DNA of 14,364 nt from Actinomycetota bacterium (GTDB lineage: Bacteria > Actinomycetota > Actinomycetes > S36-B12 > UBA10799). Positions 6,684-12,854 of this stretch are shown piece by piece. Location of the stretch: the NCBI GenBank assembly GCA_030837445.1, contig JAUPKM010000454.1, forward strand, positions 1 through 14,364, read 5' to 3'. The translations under genes and the position numbers were made by a program. The notes below the pieces were generated by a model. The model had not been told where the DNA came from. It ran no database searches and saw only the letters and a program-made list of their open reading frames with translations. Numbering within the stretch: the stretch's first letter is position 1; every line of letters begins with the position of its first letter.

Positions 6684-7922
6684 GTGCGCACCGTAAAGCC
6701 GGTGACACACCGGTTGGCAGGAAGTCTGCGGATGGCCAGCGTCGCCGCAGTGGTATCCAGCGTGTTCGGGGTCGTCCTCATAGTCTGGGGGACATCGTTG
6801 GGTGCGGCCACCATGACCGGCGGCGGCGTGATGGCGCTGGGGCGGGGGTTGATGGCCGGTCTGATCGTGGTCGGAATCAGGCTCTCGCGACAGCACACGT
6901 CGACTTTCCCGTTCGGCCTCTACAAACTGGAGAACCTATTCGCCGCATGCGCTGGCGTCATCGTCCTCGTTCTGGGCTACGAACTTGCCGTTGTGTCCAT
7001 CGCCCACCTCGATGGAACGTTCATCTTTGCCAAGGACCCCAAATACGCCCTGCCCTTCTTTTTGGCGGCGGCTCTATTGGGCGGTGTGATGGGGTACTAC
7101 AAGAGGCGCATCAGCCGCGCCGAGGGATGCCCGAGCCTCGCAGCCGACGCCTACTTCTCGTTTGCCGATGTGGGGGCGCTGGTGGTGATCGGCGTTGCAC
7201 TGGCCCTGGATATTGCAGGGGTTCCGAGGGTCGATGCGATCGCAGGGCTGATCGTGACCGGCTTTCTGGCAGTCATCGGGATTCGAATTCTGCAGGGAGC
7301 ATTGAGGGTGCTGCTGGACGCCTCGGTGAATCGCGACGTCTTGACCGGAGTCAGGCGAATCGCCGAAGCCGACCCCGGCATCAGAAAGGTGCTTAGCGTC
7401 GACGGCCGCAACTCGGGATCCTTCGTGTTCCTGCACCTCGTGGTGGAACCGACCGTGGCGAATCTTGCCGGGGCAAACACCGTCGCAGCAGACCTCCAGC
7501 GCAGAGTGAAAGCAGCATTCGAGGAGGTCGACAGTGTTGGGATCGAGTTCAGTGCCGCGACCGGGAGACTGACCGTGGCGGTCCCGTTGGAATCGGACCA
7601 CACGACTGTCGCCCGGCGATTCCAGGCAGCGCCGAACGTGGCCATCGTGGAGTTCGAGCAGGGTCGCGCCGTGGCGAGTCCAGAATTCGTGTCGAACCCG
7701 GCGGTGGCGCGTGAGTCGGGGGCGGGGGTCTACCTGGCGGTACTGCTGGGGCGACGCGAGGTGGACGTACTGCTGCTGCGAGAGGACCTTTTCGACGACG
7801 AGGTCCGCGAGACTCTAAGGGCCTACGCGGTCGCCGTCGAGCTGAGGCCGTCGGCCGAGTCCCTGCCGAGTGCGATGGCAGAGTTGGCACAGGTGGCGGC
7901 GGGGATCAAGGCGACGACATGA
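6684..7922 (+). CDS. CDF-family protein with degenerate metal site and NifX-like tail
   Basis: A 412-residue cation diffusion facilitator homologue with about six TM helices (roughly 16-210), a CDF C-terminal regulatory domain containing VDGRNSGSFVFLHL (239-252), and an extra domain (about 296-390) starting LTVAVPLESDHTTVARRF. This tail resembles NifX/NifB-type domains in strand pattern and in VDVLLLREDLFDDEVRETL. Aligned with the next gene product through FPFGLYKLENL (75-85), the TM2 Asp pair becomes Met50 and Arg54 and the TM5 His becomes Phe158; only Asp162 remains. Three of four transport-site ligands are lost, so it probably cannot carry metal alone and may serve as structural partner of the downstream paralogue. 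GTG 6684 follows GGGAGGT; spacing is short (4 nt). Its stop overlaps the next start by 4 nt (ATGA). Fold certain; partner role inferred. Confidence 0.85.
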   Translation: MRTVKPVTHRLAGSLRMASVAAVVSSVFGVVLIVWGTSLGAATMTGGGVMALGRGLMAGLIVVGIRLSRQHTSTFPFGLYKLENLFAACAGVIVLVLGYELAVVSIAHLDGTFIFAKDPKYALPFFLAAALLGGVMGYYKRRISRAEGCPSLAADAYFSFADVGALVVIGVALALDIAGVPRVDAIAGLIVTGFLAVIGIRILQGALRVLLDASVNRDVLTGVRRIAEADPGIRKVLSVDGRNSGSFVFLHLVVEPTVANLAGANTVAADLQRRVKAAFEEVDSVGIEFSAATGRLTVAVPLESDHTTVARRFQAAPNVAIVEFEQGRAVASPEFVSNPAVARESGAGVYLAVLLGRREVDVLLLREDLFDDEVRETLRAYAVAVELRPSAESLPSAMAELAQVAAGIKATT

Positions 7923-9154
7923 CCTTCCTGGCAAGGATGGAGCCGACCGAGCGTGCGGAGGCGATCGCTGTCGTCGCCTCGGTGTTTATGGCGGCGGGGA
8001 TGATTTCGGTCGCCTTCCTCTCCGGCAGCGTCTCGGTGTTGGCCGAGGGAATCGACACCTGCGTCGACATCATCACCTCGATCGCGGTGATGATCGGCCT
8101 GAAGTTGTCCAAGCGTCGAAGCAAGGACTTCCCTTACGGGCTGTACAAGATCGAGAACCTGGTAACTATCGCGATCGCGGCACTGATCCTGTTCAGCGCC
8201 TATGCTCTGGCCCGGGAATCCATCGACAACCTCGTGAGCGCCCAGGAGACGGTCAGCAAACCCTGGGTCGCGATGGCGACAATGGCCGTCGTCGCCGTGG
8301 TGACCGGGCTGTTGGCTTGGAACAAGGGCCGAGTCGGGCGGCGGGAGAACTCGCCGAGTCTACTGGCCGATTCGCGCCACTCCTGGACGGACGCAATCGC
8401 CAGCGCAGGTGTGGTGGTCGGGCTCGGACTGAACGCGTTGGGTGTCCCGTACGTCGATTCGCTGATGGCGTTGGCGATAGCCGCGATCCTGGCGTGGTCG
8501 GGAGTGCAGCTCCTGCTGAGCGCGGTCAAGGTCCTGCTCGATGCCTCGATTGAGCAGGAGATCATCGACCTGGCGACGGCCACGGCCCTGGCTGATCCGA
8601 GGGTCAGGCGCGTGCTGGCCGTCGATGGACGCAACTCTGGCAGCTACCGGTTCCTGCAGGTGACTTTGGTCCCGCAGAGCGCCGACCTCCGAGATGCGGA
8701 GGCCTGTGCCCGAGAAGTGAAGGTGGCGGTGAGGTCCGCCGTTCAGAACGTGGAATCGGTGCAGGTGGAGTTGGTGTCCGAGGATTCGGCAACGACCATG
8801 GTCGCGGCGCTGTTGGAGGCCGACCACACCACGATTGCGAGTGGACTCGGCACGGCGGCCGCCTTCGCACTGGTGGCGTGCGATCCCGGACGCCGTTCCG
8901 GTCCGGCGGGCACGCAGCTCGTCGAACTGCCGGCTGGGCAGGGAACAGCGGGTAGCGAAATCCTGTCCGCAGTGACTATCTCGAAGCACGGCGTGGACGC
9001 CGTGCTTGTGACGGCAGACCCGCCAGCTGGCGGTCCCGGATACGTTCTTGGAGCAAACGAGGTCGTCGTCCTCTGCCGACCGGACCTGCCGACCCTCCAG
9101 CAGGTGCAGTCAGCAGCTCGGGAGCTGCACACCGAACGGGCGGGGGGTCAGTAG
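7919..9154 (+). CDS. CDF-family divalent metal transporter with NifX-like tail
   Basis: A 411-residue paralogue of the preceding gene product with an intact CDF transport site: Asp46 and Asp50 in TM2 (LAEGIDTCVD) and His154 and Asp158 in TM5 (LLADSRHSWTD). CDF proteins are proton-coupled dimers that export Zn, Mn, Fe, Co or similar ions from the cytoplasm. The DD-HD ligand set is the one common in Zn/Fe-type members, but selectivity cannot be settled here. The cytoplasmic domain has AVDGRNSGSYRFLQ (234-247) but lacks the usual His-rich Zn sites. A final segment (about 290-390) parallels the NifX-like tail of its partner (VAALLEADHTTIASGL) in a more diverged form. The ATG at 7919 overlaps the upstream stop as ATGA, so the pair is translationally coupled, consistent with fixed stoichiometry. 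Its end overlaps the convergent zinc-ribbon gene by 7 bp. Confidence 0.9.
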   Translation: MTFLARMEPTERAEAIAVVASVFMAAGMISVAFLSGSVSVLAEGIDTCVDIITSIAVMIGLKLSKRRSKDFPYGLYKIENLVTIAIAALILFSAYALARESIDNLVSAQETVSKPWVAMATMAVVAVVTGLLAWNKGRVGRRENSPSLLADSRHSWTDAIASAGVVVGLGLNALGVPYVDSLMALAIAAILAWSGVQLLLSAVKVLLDASIEQEIIDLATATALADPRVRRVLAVDGRNSGSYRFLQVTLVPQSADLRDAEACAREVKVAVRSAVQNVESVQVELVSEDSATTMVAALLEADHTTIASGLGTAAAFALVACDPGRRSGPAGTQLVELPAGQGTAGSEILSAVTISKHGVDAVLVTADPPAGGPGYVLGANEVVVLCRPDLPTLQQVQSAARELHTERAGGQ

Positions 9155-9900
9155 ATCAGCACCATGGCGTCGTTTCCGCCAGTGCAGCGGATCGGGTAGT
9201 CGCTGCTGTTGCAGTACATATCGTAGGTCTGGCCGGTGACCGGGCTGTAGACCCCGGACAGGTAGGACGAGCTTCCGCTGTAGACGTAGGCATCGCGAAC
9301 GGCCAGCGCGAATTGGCAGCTTGTCGGGCCGGCGGCGCGCACGCCGCTGCCACAGTCGGTGCCCTCCCTGGTGATTCCTTCGCTTCCGTCGTTGCCGTCG
9401 TTGCCGTCATTCTGCGGTACCACCGGAACGGGCTGGGTGACCGTCACCGTCGGTTGTGGTGCCGCTTTAGTGACGGTGACTGCCGGTTTCGGCGGCGTGG
9501 GCGTGGGCGTGGGAGTCGGGGTCGCGATTGTGCTTGGGGTGGCTGACGTGCGGGCCTGCTGGCCGCTGGCGCCGGTGAAGAGGTAGCCGATGACTCCCGC
9601 CAGGATGACGGCCAGCGCGATTACGGCGACGAGCAGGAAGGTGCGGCTGGGTCCGGTCCTGCCCGGGGGAGGTGCGGCGGGCGGGGTGGTGATTGGAAGG
9701 GGGGCGGCGGTGGGCGCCGCCGCATCGCCGGCGACCGATGCCCCAACTCGCAGGTCGTCGATTCCCGGGATGACGGTGGTGGTGTCGGTGGCCGAGTCGT
9801 CCGCGCCCGAGTCGGCTGCAGCGGCGACCGCCGTGCCACAACTTGGACAGAACTTGGCCCCGTCAACAGGCTGGCCGCAGTTCGTGCAGTAGTGCATCAT
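9148..9900 (-). CDS. Zinc-ribbon, single-TM protein with four-Cys exported domain
   Basis: A 250-residue membrane protein. A cytoplasmic zinc ribbon has CxxC pairs CTNC (5-8) and CPSC (18-21). A Pro/Ala/Thr-rich stretch follows, then one TM helix (about 87-108, TFLLVAVIALAVILAGVIGYLF), a Pro-Thr/TVTVT linker (118-162), a (NDG)3 microrepeat, and a compact extracytoplasmic domain with four Cys (183, 195, 230, 239). The pattern TSCQFALAVRDAY...YSPVTGQTYDMYC...IRCTGG recurs in actinobacterial envelope proteins, but I know no function for it; two disulfides are likely. The start is set at ATG 9900 (tandem ATG ATG), preceded by GGGAGGGG at 7-nt spacing. The frame is open further upstream to 10059, but that would run across the divergent gene. 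It faces a lipoprotein gene with a similar TVTV linker, so both may act at the envelope. Confidence 0.8.
   Translation of the reverse strand: MMHYCTNCGQPVDGAKFCPSCGTAVAAAADSGADDSATDTTTVIPGIDDLRVGASVAGDAAAPTAAPLPITTPPAAPPPGRTGPSRTFLLVAVIALAVILAGVIGYLFTGASGQQARTSATPSTIATPTPTPTPTPPKPAVTVTKAAPQPTVTVTQPVPVVPQNDGNDGNDGSEGITREGTDCGSGVRAAGPTSCQFALAVRDAYVYSGSSSYLSGVYSPVTGQTYDMYCNSSDYPIRCTGGNDAMVLIY
9383..9409. repeat. Three 9-bp tandem repeats encoding the NDG run
   Basis: Three adjacent 9-bp units (CTTCCGTCG, TTGCCGTCG, TTGCCGTCA) lie in the linker of the zinc-ribbon protein and give Asn-Asp-Gly repeats on the minus strand. The unit is a multiple of three, so copy-number change would alter only linker length. 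Confidence 0.7.
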
Positions 9901-9977
9901 GTGTCGCCCCCTCCCGGGTCCGGTCAGGGTGGACAACCCGCACCGGGTGTTTCCAGTCTGCCACCTACGATTGGGGC
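9901..9977. promoter_or_regulatory. 77-bp divergent region with leaderless-type -10 for the lipoprotein
   Basis: The gap holds the start signals of both divergent genes. On the plus strand TACGAT (9966-9971) is a TANNNT -10 ending 6 nt before the ATG at 9978, which would make that transcript leaderless; no good -35 is visible. On the minus strand the ribosome site GGGAGGGG of the zinc-ribbon gene occupies about 9908-9915. With so little room, the two promoters must sit close together or overlap. Confidence 0.4.
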
Positions 9978-11069
9978 ATGCGACAGTCGCGAGGGCAGAC
10001 GGGTTACCGGTCAGCCGTGCCCCGCCGCAGGCGAGATCTCTCGAGGCAGTGGCCCGCACACCGTTGGGGTCCCGCAGCGCTGGTGACTACGGCCGCGGCG
10101 ATGGCCCTGCTGACCGGTTGCGGCCAGCAGGCCGTGCCCTCGGCTGGGTCGACCGATACCCTCTCGGCCGCGGCGCCAACCCAGGCGCACCCGCAACCGA
10201 CGTCCGTGCGCGCCACCGAGACCGTCACCATCACGCCGCCGGCGGCGACCGTGACGGTGCCCCCAGATGGCGGCACATCAGCCTTGAACGCGCCCAACGT
10301 CGGTGTCGGCCAACTGCTGACCGCGGCTGATCTGGCGCAGTTCGCGGAACGCTTTGGGGACACCGCTGCCGTCGCGGTGGCGCCGCTGGACGGCGAGCCG
10401 ATCTCCGCGACCGGTGACACCCGGAGCCCATATGCCTGGTCCACCGCGAAGGTGCTGATCGTGGCGCAGACCCTGAAAGATGCCGGTGGGCCCGAAGGCT
10501 TGACAGCTGATCAGGTGGACCTGATCGAGCGCTCCCTGTCTGCGTCGGACAACGAGGCCGCGGCCGCGCTGCACCGCCAACTGGAGGATAGCCATGGCGG
10601 ACTGCAAGGGGCGGCCGATGCGATGGCCGACCTGCTGCGCAGCGCTGGTGACACCGACACGGTCATCTCCACGGTGGGGCGCGACTCCTACTCGACCTAC
10701 GGCCAGACACTGTGGAGGGTGGACGAGCAGGCGCGGTTCGTGGCGGCGTTGGTCCGTGGCTGCGTGCTGCCCGCCGCGGCAACGGACTTCTTGGTCGAGG
10801 ACCTCGGGAATGTCGTCGAGGATCAGCGGTGGGGGCTTGCCGATGCGGGTTCGCCCGCCTTCAAAGGCGGTTGGGGGCCGGATCCGGACGGCCAGTACCT
10901 CGTCCGGCAGTTGGGGGTGCTGCGGGCAGGTGACGGCAACGACTACGCCGTGGCGATCACGGCGCGCCCCGGGGACGGCTCCTTTGAGAGTGGACAGCAA
11001 CTCCTGACCGACGTGGCGCAATGGGTTGATCAGCGCGTCACCACCGCCCCGGCCGCCACGACCTGCTGA
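9978..11069 (+). CDS. Lipoprotein with serine beta-lactamase-like domain
   Basis: A 363-residue exported protein. A long Arg-rich n-region leads to a hydrophobic stretch and the lipobox LLTGC, so Cys48 would be lipidated and the protein anchored to the outer face of the membrane. A Thr/Pro linker with ETVTITPP and TVTVPP follows. The domain from about 105 on resembles class A serine beta-lactamases/penicillin-recognising enzymes: SxxK is STAK (155-158), SDN is 190-192, and the KTG position is KGG (296-298). The Glu166-type deacylating residue is not obvious, so it may bind or acylate on a peptidoglycan-like ligand without hydrolysing beta-lactams efficiently. Similar lipoproteins occur in mycobacteria with unclear function. 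ATG 9978 is preferred over the longer frame from 9843, which would overlap the divergent gene and put 45 unlikely residues before the signal sequence. The last residue is Cys. Confidence 0.8.
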   Translation: MRQSRGQTGYRSAVPRRRRDLSRQWPAHRWGPAALVTTAAAMALLTGCGQQAVPSAGSTDTLSAAAPTQAHPQPTSVRATETVTITPPAATVTVPPDGGTSALNAPNVGVGQLLTAADLAQFAERFGDTAAVAVAPLDGEPISATGDTRSPYAWSTAKVLIVAQTLKDAGGPEGLTADQVDLIERSLSASDNEAAAALHRQLEDSHGGLQGAADAMADLLRSAGDTDTVISTVGRDSYSTYGQTLWRVDEQARFVAALVRGCVLPAAATDFLVEDLGNVVEDQRWGLADAGSPAFKGGWGPDPDGQYLVRQLGVLRAGDGNDYAVAITARPGDGSFESGQQLLTDVAQWVDQRVTTAPAATTC

Positions 11070-11098
11070 CGGCGCCGCTATTTGGGCAGTGTGATCGG

Positions 11099-11115
11099 CG
11101 CCACCGTCAGTGGCG
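11099..11115. terminator. Short hairpin after the lipoprotein gene
   Basis: CGCCAC (11099-11104) pairs perfectly with GTGGCG (11110-11115) around the loop CGTCA, 30 nt after the lipoprotein stop. There is no T-tract. It may act as a weak intrinsic terminator separating the lipoprotein gene from mgsA. Confidence 0.35.
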
Positions 11116-11204
11116 GTATCAGGTGCAGGCGGGTGTGGGTAGGGAGACTTTGCCGGATTGTGCCAGCCACCGTGGCTTGGGCACTTGCGGCAGAGGAGAC
11201 CATT

Positions 11205-11672
11205 GTGACCACTGACCATGACCAAACAACCAAGGACGGGCGAAGCACGATCGCGCTAGTCGCCCATGACGAACGCAAGGCTGACCTGCTTTCTTGGGCG
11301 GAGTTCAACGCCGACGTGTTGCGCGCCCATCACCTGATCGCCACCGGCACCACCGGCGCCCTGTTGGCGGAGCGACTCGGCACCGACGTGGAGTGCCTGC
11401 TGTCAGGTCCGCTCGGCGGCGACCAACAGTTGGGGGCCCGGATCGCGGAGGATCAGGTTGACCTGATCGTGTTCTTCTGGGATCCGTTGTCCACTCAGGC
11501 TCACGACACTGATGTGAAGGCGCTGCTGCGGATCGCGGCGGTCTGGAATATCCCAATCGCGTGCAACCGGGCCACCGCCGACTACCTGCTGTCGTCACCG
11601 CTGCTGGACACGTCCTACGAGCCAGCCGAGCCGGACTTCAACGCGCACACGCACCGGGACCTTCACCTCTGA
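11205..11672 (+). CDS. mgsA: Methylglyoxal synthase
   Basis: A 155-residue enzyme converting dihydroxyacetone phosphate to methylglyoxal plus phosphate, a bypass of lower glycolysis that relieves sugar-phosphate stress. It aligns with E. coli MgsA nearly residue for residue with an offset of two: IALVAHDERK (His21 = E. coli His19), the phosphate loop ATGTTG (46-51), SGPLGGDQQ (67-75, catalytic Asp73 = Asp71), FFWDPL (90-95, Asp93 = Asp91) and HDTDVKALLR (His100 and Asp103 = His98 and Asp101). All catalytic positions are present. The frame is open back to 11082, but GTG 11205 has AGAGGAG 7 nt upstream and gives the normal length, so I use it. It stands alone between a lipoprotein and a regulator gene; I see no glyoxalase gene here. 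Confidence 0.96.
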   Translation: MTTDHDQTTKDGRSTIALVAHDERKADLLSWAEFNADVLRAHHLIATGTTGALLAERLGTDVECLLSGPLGGDQQLGARIAEDQVDLIVFFWDPLSTQAHDTDVKALLRIAAVWNIPIACNRATADYLLSSPLLDTSYEPAEPDFNAHTHRDLHL

Positions 11673-11689
11673 TCCGCACAACACTCACG

Positions 11690-11708
11690 CGCGTTCTCCG
11701 CGCGAACC
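11690..11708. promoter_or_regulatory. Inverted repeat next to the lacI-type promoter
   Basis: Just after mgsA, CGCGCG (11693-11698) and CGCGCG (11704-11709, give or take a base) flank a TTCTC loop, and the overlapping GTTC...GAAC is also inverted. It ends at the -35 box of the next gene, so it could be an operator for autoregulation, or an mgsA terminator without a T-tract. The GC-rich composition raises the odds of chance pairing. Confidence 0.35.
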
Positions 11709-11737
11709 TTGGCATCGACGGGTGTTACCCCTAGCGT
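11709..11737 (+). promoter_or_regulatory. Candidate housekeeping-type promoter of the LacI-family gene
   Basis: A -35 box TTGGCA (11709-11714), a 17-nt spacer and a -10 box TAGCGT (11732-11737) fit the actinobacterial primary sigma consensus (TTGNCA and TANNNT). Transcription would start near 11744, just downstream of mgsA and ahead of the regulator's start codons (11763 or 11772). Confidence 0.55.
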
Positions 11738-11743
11738 TACCGG

Positions 11744-11788
11744 ATGACCAACGCGATGGTGGGTGGATCGGATGCCCGGGGACTCTGA
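11744..11788 (+). other. Candidate leaderless 14-codon ORF overlapping the regulator start
   Basis: An ATG at 11744 lies 6 nt after the -10 box, right at the expected transcription start, and opens MTNAMVGGSDARGL ending in TGA at 11786-11788. It overlaps both possible starts of the LacI-family gene (GTG 11763, ATG 11772) in another frame, so its translation could couple to or limit regulator synthesis. It may equally be a chance ORF. Confidence 0.25.
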
Positions 11789-12815
11789 CAGTCCGGCTTC
11801 AGGTGTACGGCGAACCGTGCGACTCCACCGGGTCGCACGGCGCGCCGGCGTCGCGAAATCCACCGCTTCAGCCGCCCTGAATGGCAGACCGGGCGTTTCG
11901 CAGGCGACTCGTGAACGTGTGCTGGCTGCGGCCCGTGAACTCGGATTTCGCCCGGATGCAGTCGCCCGCACATTGCGGACCGGACACACCCCGGCCGTTG
12001 GTCTGATCGTGGACCCCAAGGCATACGCCTTGGACTCGCGGTTGGCCGAAGCACTCACCATGCGGTACCTCCTCTCGGTTATGGAGGAACTGTCGCTGTC
12101 GGGCGTTCCTGTCTATCAGGTCACGCTGCCTCGGTTGGAGGTCATGGGCAACCTGCCCATTTCAGCGATCCAGATCGTGACGGTGGAGCCGGTGGTCACC
12201 CTGCCCGACGGCTTCGCGTTCGGCCTGCCCGTTTTCCATTCGGCTGGAACTCTCAACCACAATGGACCGTCAGTGTGGGTACGACATGACTTCCCGGCCC
12301 TGCTCGCCGAAGTGATGGACCATTTCATTGCCGAGGGTGCGCAACGTCCCGCGCTGATTCCCCGCGACGGCCCCACAACCTGGGGAGAGGAGATCACCGA
12401 CGCCTACCGCAATTGGTGCATCGCCAACGGACGAGACCCGATTGTGTGTCCCTCGCGCGGCGAGCCTCGCCAGATTGCGGACCTGGCGTCAGAATTGATC
12501 GGCGACCAGGGTGTCGATGCGGTCTTTTCGCTGGTGGGTGAGTGCCCGAGCCTGCTCGCCGGCGCCCGTCGGGCAGGTAAGGCTGTGCCCGAGGATGTAT
12601 TGATAGCCGGCTTCGGTGACGGCGCTGCGGAGGCGATGATGACCCCGCCTGCCACGGTGATGTCGATGTGCGGCATTGAGAACGGCAAATTGGTTGCGGC
12701 CGCGCTGGTGCACGGGCTGACCACCGATGAGTGGCCGTCCGAAATTCGGGCCAGTCATCGACTAGTGGTGCGCGAGTCGTCGAGGCGCAGCACAGCGGCC
12801 CGGCCCCCAGGGTAG
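11763..12815 (+). CDS. LacI-family transcriptional regulator
   Basis: A 350-residue DNA-binding regulator. The N-terminal helix-turn-helix is VRLHRVARRAGVAKSTASAA (19-38), followed by LNGRPGVSQATRERVLAAA and the hinge-helix region GFRPDAVARTLRTGHTPAVG (61-80), all typical of LacI/GalR proteins. From about 78 a periplasmic-binding-protein-like ligand domain follows; its first strand is VGLIVDPKAYAL, without the usual SNPFF-type segment, so the inducer class cannot be guessed from motifs. The DVLIAGFGDG segment matches the family's DV.viGfDD motif. The start is GTG 11763 or ATG 11772, three codons later; neither changes the domain. It ends in a hairpin shared with the convergent chitinase gene, a plausible but unproved target, since many LacI proteins control adjacent carbohydrate-degradation genes. 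Confidence 0.9.
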   Translation: MDRMPGDSDSPASGVRRTVRLHRVARRAGVAKSTASAALNGRPGVSQATRERVLAAARELGFRPDAVARTLRTGHTPAVGLIVDPKAYALDSRLAEALTMRYLLSVMEELSLSGVPVYQVTLPRLEVMGNLPISAIQIVTVEPVVTLPDGFAFGLPVFHSAGTLNHNGPSVWVRHDFPALLAEVMDHFIAEGAQRPALIPRDGPTTWGEEITDAYRNWCIANGRDPIVCPSRGEPRQIADLASELIGDQGVDAVFSLVGECPSLLAGARRAGKAVPEDVLIAGFGDGAAEAMMTPPATVMSMCGIENGKLVAAALVHGLTTDEWPSEIRASHRLVVRESSRRSTAARPPG

Positions 12816-12831
12816 GGACCGGGCCGCTGTG
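12791..12831. terminator. Strong bidirectional terminator hairpin between lacI-type gene and chitinase
   Basis: CACAGCGGCCCGG (12791-12803) and CCGGGCCGCTGTG (12819-12831) are perfect 13-bp complements around a 15-nt loop. There is no T-tract, as is common in actinobacterial terminators. The left arm and most of the loop encode the regulator's last residues (its stop is 12813-12815), while the right arm lies between the genes and about 24 nt past the end of the chitinase gene, so the hairpin can end transcription from both sides. Confidence 0.85.
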
Positions 12832-12854
12832 GCTGACCGGGGGATCGTGCGCTA

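Noticed and set aside
9843..9977. Extension of the lipoprotein to an ATG at 9843
   Set aside because: It overlaps the zinc-ribbon coding region and its ribosome site, and puts 45 non-signal residues before the lipoprotein signal sequence.
9901..10059. Extension of the zinc-ribbon protein to 10059
   Set aside because: It would cover the divergent lipoprotein's start, and the ATG at 9900 has a strong ribosome site and starts the zinc ribbon directly.
11078..11308. Minus-strand frame ending THTRLHLIPPLTVAPITLPK, which looks like a natural protein C-terminus
   Set aside because: I considered a gene remnant, but most of the frame is antisense to mgsA, no family could be named, and the tail alone is too short to support a pseudogene.
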